Below, one piece after another: positions 32,010 to 38,482 of a DNA stretch of 39,722 nt. A program made the translations under genes and the position numbers. This DNA is from a virus: the IMG/VR virus record IMGVR_UViG_3300031951_000447, positions 1 through 39,722 of that record. One strand, written 5' to 3'. Below the pieces are notes generated by a model. That model made no database searches and was not told where the DNA came from. It worked only from the letters and a program-made list of their open reading frames with translations. Positions within the stretch are counted from its first letter, which is position 1, and every line of letters begins with the position of its first letter.

Positions 32010-33064
32010 TGAGTGACGTCAACTACCAGCGCGCAGCATCAGAGGGCATGATCGGGGTTGATACCCCGTTCGAGGGCGAAAGGTTCACGCCCCCGGAAGT
32101 CAAGAAGCCCGATGAGACCAACCAGGACAAACCAGACGACCAGTACGGGCGCAAGTGGGGAGACCCCCTCTATGGCGTCGACCTCACCCCAGATGACGAT
32201 GGCGAAGACGAAGAGGCACTCGACCCAACAGTAGAGAATGCCTTCTCACGCATCAAGGCGTACCTGTCGGAGTTCGGCTTGGACGACATGGAGGACAAGA
32301 TCAACGAGCTGCTGGCTCGTGGCGTCAAGGAGCCAACATCGGTTATCTACGAGATCCGAAATACTGAGGCTTACCAGAAGCGTTTTGCCGCCAATGTGAA
32401 GCGGGCTGCCAACGGCCTGCCAGCCCTGGCCCCGGCCACCTACATTGGCCTTGAGCGCTCCTACCGCGAGGCGTTGCGTTCGGCTGGCATGCTGGACTAC
32501 TTCAACCGCCAGGACATCTTCGAGGAGCTCATGGCTGGCGACGTTGCCCCCCAGGAGCTTTACGACCGGGTGTCAGATGCGTATAACGAGGTTGTCAACG
32601 CAGACGCCGCCACCAAGACCCAGATGAAAGAGCTTTACCAGGTCGAGGACAAAGACCTCGTGGCCTACTTCCTGAACCCGAGCGAGAGCATCACGATGCT
32701 GAAGCGTCGCGCCACGGCTGCCAAGATCGCTGGTAGGGCCGCCGAGCAGGCTGGCCTGAAGCTGACCGCGGAGACCGCCGAGGACCTGGCCGCGCGTGGT
32801 GTCACGATGGCTGAGGCCCAGAAGCAATTCAGCACCATCGCCCAGCAACGCGAGCTCTTCGGTGGGCTCCCCGGCATGGCCGAAGAGACCTTCACACAGC
32901 AGCAACAGCTCGGTGCCGCATTTGGCTATGACGAGGCAGCCAAGGCTGAGATCGAGCGCCGCAAGAAAGCCCGCGTTGCAGCACTTTCCGGTGGTGGCCG
33001 ATTCGCGGCCACTAGCGGTGCGACGTCGGGCTCTGTGGAAACCGGAGTAGGAACCGCGCAGTAA
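32009..33064 (+). CDS. Virion protein of unknown function, internal-protein cluster 3 (351 aa)
   Basis: An acidic, disordered N-terminus (DETNQDKPDDQYGRKWGDPL, then DDDGEDEEALDP) is followed by a helical body (ENAFSRIKAYLSEFGLDDME, then YIGLERSYREALRSAGMLDY) and a Gln-rich, Gly/Ser tail. The central pattern (LD..FNRQDIFEELMAGDVAPQEL) resembles proteins that accompany the preceding one in actinophages. It ends the block that began at 23042; a promoter follows. Function unknown; a head core or ejection component is likely. Confidence 0.5.
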   Translation: MSDVNYQRAASEGMIGVDTPFEGERFTPPEVKKPDETNQDKPDDQYGRKWGDPLYGVDLTPDDDGEDEEALDPTVENAFSRIKAYLSEFGLDDMEDKINELLARGVKEPTSVIYEIRNTEAYQKRFAANVKRAANGLPALAPATYIGLERSYREALRSAGMLDYFNRQDIFEELMAGDVAPQELYDRVSDAYNEVVNADAATKTQMKELYQVEDKDLVAYFLNPSESITMLKRRATAAKIAGRAAEQAGLKLTAETAEDLAARGVTMAEAQKQFSTIAQQRELFGGLPGMAEETFTQQQQLGAAFGYDEAAKAEIERRKKARVAALSGGGRFAATSGATSGSVETGVGTAQ

Positions 33065-33067
33065 CCA

Positions 33068-33094
33068 TTGACACAATGGGTCTTGTGCTATAGT
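33068..33094 (+). promoter_or_regulatory. Promoter for the scaffold/capsid genes
   Basis: TTGACA (33068-33073) with an extended -10 TGC-TATAGT (33086-33094); the spacer is 15 nt. It is 63 nt before the scaffold start, in a 92-nt gap within an otherwise tightly packed region. It matches the TGn-TATnnT elements at 18861, 21674 and 34677. Confidence 0.65.
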
Positions 33095-33156
33095 TTCCAT
33101 AACGCAGCCTTCTCGGACCTCCTCTGGGAAGTGGGCAGAAAGAAACGGAGTGAGCC

Positions 33157-33609
33157 ATGTCAGATGTCATCGATGAGTTCGACGACGAGACGAGCGATCA
33201 GTCGCACAAGGATCCCGTCCGCGCACACCTGAAGAAGATGGAGCAGGAAAACAAGCTCCTTCGTCAGCAGGCAGCGGAGTTCGAATCCTTGAAGAGGAAG
33301 ATGGCGTTTGCCGAAGCAGGCATTGATGTGAATGCTCCGGTTGCCAAGTACTTCATCAAGGGTTACGAAGGCGAGATCTCACCCGAGGCTATTCGCGCAG
33401 CAGCTGAAGAGGCTCAGATTCTCAAGCCCACCCAGAAAGAGGTTGCGGACGATTCCGAGAAGCGAGCCTGGGACAGACTGCAGCGTGCAGGCAACGCCAG
33501 TGAGACCGCCAATCAGGAACTGGATCTCCACACGAAGATCAATCAGGCTCGTAGTCAAGACGAAGTGATGCAGCTGCTGGCTCAGGCTAACCAACTAGGC
33601 AATATCTAG
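33157..33609 (+). CDS. Capsid scaffolding protein (150 aa)
   Basis: The acidic N-terminus (SDVIDEFDDETSDQ), a central coiled coil (HLKKMEQENKLLRQQAAEFE) and a polar helical C-terminus (DLHTKINQARSQDEVMQLLA) are typical of phage scaffold proteins, and the gene stands directly before the capsid gene. It would guide prohead assembly and then leave. Length is at the short end for the family. ATG 33157 has GGAG upstream. Confidence 0.75.
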   Translation: MSDVIDEFDDETSDQSHKDPVRAHLKKMEQENKLLRQQAAEFESLKRKMAFAEAGIDVNAPVAKYFIKGYEGEISPEAIRAAAEEAQILKPTQKEVADDSEKRAWDRLQRAGNASETANQELDLHTKINQARSQDEVMQLLAQANQLGNI

Positions 33610-33651
33610 CCCGCAGGACCCCGCGCCTGTCGGGGGAAAGAAATAACAGGT

Positions 33652-34620
33652 ATGTCATACACACAGCAAAGCAGCCTGCTCACTGATCAGGTTGCATTTG
33701 ACCGGATTGCGTATTTCGCACTCCGCAGCGAACTTTTGTTCGACGCGGTTGCGGACGTCATGCCGGTCGCCCAGGCAATGCCTGGTTCGTCCGTCAAGTT
33801 CACGATCTTCAACGATCTTGCTGCGGCGACCACGGCTCTGACCGAAACTTCGGATGTCAGCGCAGTTGCGATGTCCGACAGCCAGGTCGAAGTAACCCTG
33901 GCCGAATACGGCAATGCGGTCAACACGACCGCCAAGTTGCGTGGCACGTCGTTCCTCGACGTCGACGCTGCTGCGGCGAACGTCGTTGGCTACAACGCAG
34001 GTATCTCGATTGACTCGATCATCCGCGATGTCCTCGCCGCTGGCACCAACGTCGTTTACGGCGGTGGCGGCTCATCGGACGAGACCTCCCGCACGGCGAT
34101 CGAAGCCGAAGACATCATCGAGGCGAACGACGTCCGCAAGATCGTCGCCGCTCTCCGCAAGGCGAACTCGGTGTCGTTCAATGGCATGTACATGGGCTTC
34201 ATCCACCCCGACGTGTCGTACGATCTTCGTCGCGAGACGGGCGTTGCCTCTTGGCGCGACCCGCACGTGTACAGCGACCCGGCCAACATCTACAACGGCG
34301 AAGTCGGAGCCTTCGAAGGCGTGCGTTTCATTGAGACGCCGCGCGCGAAGATCTTCGAGAACGCGTCGGACGGAGCTGGCAGCACGGGCAACATCGACGT
34401 GTACTGCACGCACATCATGGGCCGTCAGGCGCTTGCAAAGGCGCACTCGATTGTCGATGGCAACGGACCGTTCCCGCGCGTGATTCGCGGACCGGTGGTT
34501 GACTCGCTGCAGCGCTTCCAGCCCGTCGGTTGGTACTGGCTCGGTGGCTACGCTCGCTTCCGCGAAGCGTCGCTCCGTCGCATCGAGAGCTCGTCGAGCA
34601 TCGGCGCAAACGCCTCGTAA
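33652..34620 (+). CDS. Major capsid protein, N4-gp56-like family (322 aa)
   Basis: The 322-aa product has features of the N4-gp56 capsid family: the N-terminal FDRIAYFALRSELLFDAVAD, a Val/Ala/Thr-rich insertion with SQVEVTLAEYGNAVNTTAKL, the GFIHPDVSYDLRRETG block and NIYNGEVGAFEGVRFIETPR. The end is basic and Ser-rich. Codon use is strongly GC-biased (gac, gcg, atc, tcg) compared with several neighbours, as expected for a highly expressed gene. A terminator follows immediately. Confidence 0.85.
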   Translation: MSYTQQSSLLTDQVAFDRIAYFALRSELLFDAVADVMPVAQAMPGSSVKFTIFNDLAAATTALTETSDVSAVAMSDSQVEVTLAEYGNAVNTTAKLRGTSFLDVDAAAANVVGYNAGISIDSIIRDVLAAGTNVVYGGGGSSDETSRTAIEAEDIIEANDVRKIVAALRKANSVSFNGMYMGFIHPDVSYDLRRETGVASWRDPHVYSDPANIYNGEVGAFEGVRFIETPRAKIFENASDGAGSTGNIDVYCTHIMGRQALAKAHSIVDGNGPFPRVIRGPVVDSLQRFQPVGWYWLGGYARFREASLRRIESSSSIGANAS

Positions 34621-34639
34621 GCAACCAGTAGAAAAAGTG

Positions 34640-34675
34640 GGGGGCGGGTCGTTCTCCCCTCGGCCCGCCCCCTTT
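34640..34675 (+). terminator. Intrinsic terminator after the capsid gene
   Basis: A 9-bp stem, GGGGGCGGG (34640-34648) with CCCGCCCCC (34664-34672), and TTT (34673-34675) after it. The 15-nt loop is long and the T-run short, so it may attenuate rather than stop transcription. Confidence 0.75.
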
Positions 34676-34676
34676 C

Positions 34677-34685
34677 TGCTATATT
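34677..34685 (+). promoter_or_regulatory. Extended -10 promoter before the Gp80-like gene
   Basis: TGC-TATATT (34677-34685) follows directly after the capsid terminator and lies 17 nt before ATG 34702, with GAGAGG as ribosome site. A terminator-promoter junction would let the downstream genes be set apart from the very strong capsid transcript. Confidence 0.55.
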
Positions 34686-34701
34686 CAGACGAGAGGTAAT
34701 C

Positions 34702-35064
34702 ATGTCGATTTCGAATTACGCTGAGAACAAGTTGCTTGAGACGCTCTCGAACACGGCGTTCTCCGTTGCGAACACTTACATCAAGTTGCACACTGGCGAC
34801 CCGGGCGAAGCTGGCACGAACAACGCCGCAACTGAAGCAACGCGTAAGGTTGTTTCGTGGAGCGCTGCGTCAAGCGGCAGCATGGCCACATCTGGAACCG
34901 CAGAGTGGACGAACGTTTCCAGCACGGAGACCTACACGCACTGGTCGCTCTGGGATGCAAGCACGAGCGGCAACTGCCTGTGGACTGGCGCACTCTCCTC
35001 ATCTGCTGCGGTTACTGCTGGAGACACCTTCCAGATCACCACGCTGACTCTGTCGCTGGACTAA
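34702..35064 (+). CDS. Gp80-like minor structural/tail fibre-related protein (120 aa)
   Basis: The pattern SNYAENKLLETLSNTAFSVA, then YIKLHTGDPGEAGTNNAATE, followed by THWSLWDASTSGN and LTLSLD, matches the phage Gp80-like family (small beta-sandwich proteins annotated as structural or tail-fibre-related). Family recognition is from memory. It sits just after the capsid and before the TGSG-repeat protein; a head decoration or fibre-anchor role is possible. Confidence 0.7.
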   Translation: MSISNYAENKLLETLSNTAFSVANTYIKLHTGDPGEAGTNNAATEATRKVVSWSAASSGSMATSGTAEWTNVSSTETYTHWSLWDASTSGNCLWTGALSSSAAVTAGDTFQITTLTLSLD

Positions 35065-35078
35065 ACAGGTAGCCCTTC

Positions 35079-36689
35079 GTGGCCCTGACAATCACAGAGG
35101 CTGGCAAAGCCAACTCAACAACGTCGTCGTCGTCTTTGACGGTGACGCTTACTGCGTCATTCGCTGTCGGGGACACAGTGTTTGCCATTGTTGCGGCGGA
35201 CAATGCCGGGACAAATGGCGCTTCATCCACTAGTGGGATTTCGGATTCGAAGTCGAACACCTGGACGACAGCAGGAACACAAAATCATGATCCCGGTGCT
35301 GCTAACGCTGGTACGACATTGTCGGTTTTTTTGTGCCATGTGACCACTGCGCTTACAACATCTGACACGCTCACCGTAAATTTTTCACCAGACACGACAA
35401 GTAAAGCAATACTCGTTTGGAAGCTTGTTGCACCAAGCGGTTACAAGGCGTCCGTCTATGCAACAAGTGGTAATGCACAACTTTCCACCTCTTTGAACAG
35501 AAGCATGACTATTAACGCTGGTAATTCGGCAATCGGAGCACAGGGATGGGCAACAAACGCAACTGTAACCGCTGACGGCGATATTACTAGAGGCGCTTGG
35601 TCAACTCTTTATTCCGAGGTCGCAGATACTGGTACTTCCTCGACATCGATGACCGTTGTTTCCCAATGGAAAAATCCCACAGGAGGCACAACTGCGCAAA
35701 ATTTCACAACGAGTGTTGCCGCAAACACGTCAACAGCAATTATACTTTTTGAACTCACCGAAGTTCTTTCTGTAACAACAAGAACAGCGACTGGCAGTGG
35801 GACTGGCTCGGAATACGCCGCAATCCAAGCCAACCCAAGCGGAAATCAAGTTTCAGACTTTCAGTTTGCTTTTGTAAATACCCCCGGGTATTTCGGCAGG
35901 GCAGAGATTGAGTCACCAACCAGGTATTCAACAGAACGTCAGACGTCTTTCGCGTCTGCGTACTATGACCCGGCCCCAGCGTTTTTCCTCGGCGTATCGG
36001 CACGTCTAGCAACTGGTTCCGGCGCTGGGACACAGACAGCATCTGGGTTGCACATTGCTCCGCGCACGGCCACCGGGTCTGGATCCGGCTCTGCTTCGGT
36101 TGCATACTTTGAAATCCTTTCTCGTAGTGCCACGGGTTCTGGTGCGGGTTCAAGTGGCGGCGGTGCTACGCGCCTAGTCATCAACATCAGAACGGCAACT
36201 GGTTCTGGCGCAGGAACACACACGGACGAATCAACGTTCGGTGCAGTTAGGCAAGCATTTGGATCTGGGACTGGGGAATCAGTTGCCGCATTCAGACGCG
36301 AACACTTCCGTGCGTCGACTGGCTCTGGCGCTGGAACCGAAACTGGCAGTGGCAGGAAGGTATACCGCCGGACGGCGACTGGATCCGGCACGGGTTCAGA
36401 TACTGCGGCTACATGGGCAAAGGTCATGTTCTTCCGCCCACCTACCGACGATGTTGTTCGTTGGGCCGACTACCAGGGATACGGAATTGCCAATCGTTTC
36501 TTTCGGTACCTCACCCCGGGCGAGCGCGGCAAGAATGTTTACAAGCTCACAAACGGTACGTACACTGAGAACGAGCAGCGCGATCCCTCAGTTGTCGTCA
36601 AGATCTACTACGGCGGCCACGAGAACCCGATCACGCAGCAAGAGAAGGAAGACCTCACCGCCGCCGGATACGGCGCATACGTCAGCTAG
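35079..36689 (+). CDS. TGSG-repeat surface protein (536 aa)
   Basis: GTG 35079 starts a 536-aa protein with three parts. Residues 1-225 are a Thr/Ser/Ala-rich beta domain (DTVFAIVAADNAGTNGASST). Residues about 235-440 hold eight copies of R(T/S)ATGSG(A/T/S)G(T/S), mostly 25-30 residues apart but about 75 between the first two. Residues about 448-536 form a C-terminal domain (FFRPPTDDVVRWADYQGYGI, then VYKLTNGTYTE and VVVKIYYGGHENPI) of a type that ends minor tail or surface proteins in actinophages. The repeat part may form a fibrous stalk. DNA in the first half is visibly more AT-rich than that of the capsid gene, a hint of separate history. A receptor-contact role is inferred. Confidence 0.65.
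   Translation: MALTITEAGKANSTTSSSSLTVTLTASFAVGDTVFAIVAADNAGTNGASSTSGISDSKSNTWTTAGTQNHDPGAANAGTTLSVFLCHVTTALTTSDTLTVNFSPDTTSKAILVWKLVAPSGYKASVYATSGNAQLSTSLNRSMTINAGNSAIGAQGWATNATVTADGDITRGAWSTLYSEVADTGTSSTSMTVVSQWKNPTGGTTAQNFTTSVAANTSTAIILFELTEVLSVTTRTATGSGTGSEYAAIQANPSGNQVSDFQFAFVNTPGYFGRAEIESPTRYSTERQTSFASAYYDPAPAFFLGVSARLATGSGAGTQTASGLHIAPRTATGSGSGSASVAYFEILSRSATGSGAGSSGGGATRLVINIRTATGSGAGTHTDESTFGAVRQAFGSGTGESVAAFRREHFRASTGSGAGTETGSGRKVYRRTATGSGTGSDTAATWAKVMFFRPPTDDVVRWADYQGYGIANRFFRYLTPGERGKNVYKLTNGTYTENEQRDPSVVVKIYYGGHENPITQQEKEDLTAAGYGAYVS
35781..36398 (+). repeat. Eight TGSG-type amino-acid repeats encoded in DNA
   Basis: Copies of RTATGSGTGS (35781-), RLATGSGAGT, RTATGSGSGS, RSATGSGAGS, RTATGSGAGT, RQAFGSGTGE, RASTGSGAGT and RTATGSGTGS (to 36398). 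The codons vary between copies, so the repeat is old or selected against DNA-level recombination. Confidence 0.85.
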
Positions 36690-36695
36690 GGGATT

Positions 36696-36929
36696 ATGAA
36701 ACACAGGGAAACACACCCGAATCTTGATGTCGAGGGCTGCTTTGCATGCCGCATTGCACACGTCGGAGTGTCTGGTGCAGCCACCCCAACCAGGGGCAAT
36801 GTAAGGGACATGAACCTAAAAGAACGCCGTCTAGACAAGGATCTTGACGCATACAAGCGCATCCGCCAGTCGGGTGGGCAGCCGACACAGATAGACGGAT
36901 CGGCCCGTCTGGAAAAGACAGCGGACTAA
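36696..36929 (+). CDS. Small Cys-containing phage protein (77 aa)
   Basis: The N-terminal KHRETHPNLDVEGCFACRIA contains CxxC with nearby His residues, a possible zinc site. It is followed by a charged helix (NLKERRLDKDLDAYKRIRQS). Short proteins of this style are common in actinophages but lack a known function. The start is 6 nt after the previous stop and the end overlaps the next ATG (TAATG). Confidence 0.55.
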   Translation: MKHRETHPNLDVEGCFACRIAHVGVSGAATPTRGNVRDMNLKERRLDKDLDAYKRIRQSGGQPTQIDGSARLEKTAD

Positions 36930-37201
36930 TGACAATCGAATACAGGGGCGAGAAGTTTGCTGGCTACAACAAGCCGAAGCGTACGCCCAACGCCACCAAG
37001 TCACATGCCGTCCTAGCCAAAGAGGGCAGCCGCGTGAAGCTGATCCGCTTTGGGCAGCAGGGCGTATCTGGATCACCCAAGAAAAAGGGCGAGTCCGAGT
37101 CATACCGAAAGCGCCGCGAATCCTTCAAGGCTCGCCACGCCAAGAACATCGCCAAGGGTAAGATGTCTGCGGCCTACTGGGCCAATAAGGTAAAGTGGTG
37201 A
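36929..37201 (+). CDS. Small basic phage protein (90 aa)
   Basis: A very basic protein with the pattern SRVKLIRFGQQGVSG, then SYRKRRESFKARHAKNIAKG and MSAAYWANKVKW. This VKLIRFG...RRESFKARH...YW pattern belongs to a small protein family I know from marine phages, annotated only as hypothetical or virion-associated. Its charge and the run of Lys-rich micro-proteins behind it suggest nucleic-acid binding inside the head (inference). Confidence 0.6.
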   Translation: MTIEYRGEKFAGYNKPKRTPNATKSHAVLAKEGSRVKLIRFGQQGVSGSPKKKGESESYRKRRESFKARHAKNIAKGKMSAAYWANKVKW

Positions 37202-37219
37202 GACGAAAGGAAGTTGATC

Positions 37220-37339
37220 ATGCCTAAGGTTGGGAAAAAGGAATACGCATACACCGCGAAGGGTATGGCCATGGCTAAGGCTGAGGCCAAGAAGACTGGC
37301 AAGACCATGAAGATGGGCAAGGGAAAGAAGAAGAAGTAA
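37220..37339 (+). CDS. Lysine-rich micro-protein 1 (39 aa)
   Basis: ATG 37220 has an AAAGGAAG ribosome site. The product begins MPKVGKKEYAYTAKGMAMAK and ends KMGKGKKKK, with Lys as the most frequent residue. Similar short MPKVGKK..YT proteins occur in other aquatic phages. The TAA overlaps the next ATG (TAATG). It is a likely DNA-binding or capsid-binding peptide. Confidence 0.65.
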   Translation: MPKVGKKEYAYTAKGMAMAKAEAKKTGKTMKMGKGKKKK

Positions 37340-37461
37340 TGGCCAAGGGAAAGATGAGCGGCAAAAACCGCAAGCACGAGATGGCCGAGGGCCCCAAGGA
37401 GCGCATGATGGAATACGGCTCCAAGAAGGCTGGTATGAAGAAGGGCAAGAAGAAGAAGTGA
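37339..37461 (+). CDS. Lysine-rich micro-protein 2 (40 aa)
   Basis: The product begins MAKGKMSGKNRKHEMAEGPK and ends KKAGMKKGKKKK. It shares its start with the upstream stop (TAATG) and its end with the downstream GTG (GTGA). The C-terminal Lys cluster is nearly the same as in micro-protein 1, indicating a common origin or function. Confidence 0.6.
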   Translation: MAKGKMSGKNRKHEMAEGPKERMMEYGSKKAGMKKGKKKK

Positions 37462-37595
37462 AGAAGTCCAAGGGGAGGAAGCCAGCTAAAGAAATGGCTG
37501 GTTCCCCCAAGACCACGAAGAAGTCACGAAAGGCGAACAAGGCTGCTCGTGCTCAGGCAGGTTCATTCCCTGGGTACGGTGGCTACACCTACTAA
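37458..37595 (+). CDS. Lysine-rich micro-protein 3 (45 aa)
   Basis: GTG 37458 overlaps the previous gene by four bases. The product begins MKKSKGRKPAKEMAGSPKTT, continues with Lys/Arg/Ala (KKSRKANKAARAQAG), and ends with an aromatic Gly/Tyr tail (SFPGYGGYTY). The TAA is followed at once by the adaptor ATG 37596. The tail differs from the Lys clusters in the other two. Confidence 0.55.
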   Translation: MKKSKGRKPAKEMAGSPKTTKKSRKANKAARAQAGSFPGYGGYTY

Positions 37596-38480
37596 ATGAC
37601 CACCGTTGCGACGATCCTCAATCGAGCGTCGCGCCAAATGTTAGCGGGGACCGTTGAAGAGCGGAACAAACTGGCGGCGACTATTGACGCAGATGACACC
37701 ACTGTTATCTGCTCTTACGATCTTGGCGGGATCCGTGCTGGTGCTGTATTTGAAATTGACTCAGAACTCTTCTATGTCTGGGAAGCAAACTCCTCCACAA
37801 AGTCACTGACGGTACAACGCGGGTACGCGGGATCAGCGGCCACGTCTCACACCTCTGGTGCGATGATCACTCTTGGCCCGCGCTTTCCGCGGGCGCAGAT
37901 GTTTGACGCAGTCAACTCAGAGCTTGACGATCTTTCCTCGTCTTCTAACGGCTTGTTTCGCGTCGTAAGTGTCGACCTGGAATACAACGGAAGCGACCGT
38001 CAGATTGACATCGAGAACTCTGGCACTGTCCTGGGGATCCTTGATGCGCGCCTTCGCTACCTGACCGATGAGCACCCCGTCGTGCGTAATGTGCGTCTTG
38101 AGACCGGGCTGCCCACCACCGACTTCCCGTCTGGCAACACGCTCGTGTTTGACGAGTCAATCATGGCGGGAGATGTCAGGGTCAGATATAAGGCGCCGTT
38201 TGTACGCGCCAGCAGTGAGTCATCCGATCTCACGACCAACTGCTTTCTACCGTCAACGTGTGATGACATTGTTGAGATGGGCGTCATCCTGCGCATGATG
38301 GCTGGCCGAGAGATCAAGCGCAACTTCACAGAGGCTCAGGGAGACACGCGCAGGGCAGAAGAAGTTCCAGCCGGTGCAATCACCAGTTCTATTGCGAACA
38401 TCCTCAGGCTCCGCCGCGAACGCATCATTGCTGAATCAGGAAGACTGAAGGCTCAGTACCCAATCAAGTTTAGGAAGTAG
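37596..38480 (+). CDS. Head-tail adaptor protein (294 aa)
   Basis: The protein precedes the large tail protein and is of the size of podovirus tail tubular A/adaptor proteins, which join portal and tail. The N-terminal part is beta-rich with a repeated small-domain feel (EIDSELFYVWEANSSTKSLT, then VQRGYAGSAATSHTSG). The second half is alpha/beta with PRAQMFDAVNSELDDLSS and the basic C-terminus shared with the truncated copy at 2-91. The N-terminal motif (IDSELFYV...LTVQRGYAGS.A..H..G) also resembles the start of fibre-type domains such as that at 1956. Assignment by order and pattern. Confidence 0.65.
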   Translation: MTTVATILNRASRQMLAGTVEERNKLAATIDADDTTVICSYDLGGIRAGAVFEIDSELFYVWEANSSTKSLTVQRGYAGSAATSHTSGAMITLGPRFPRAQMFDAVNSELDDLSSSSNGLFRVVSVDLEYNGSDRQIDIENSGTVLGILDARLRYLTDEHPVVRNVRLETGLPTTDFPSGNTLVFDESIMAGDVRVRYKAPFVRASSESSDLTTNCFLPSTCDDIVEMGVILRMMAGREIKRNFTEAQGDTRRAEEVPAGAITSSIANILRLRRERIIAESGRLKAQYPIKFRK

Positions 38481-38482
38481 CG

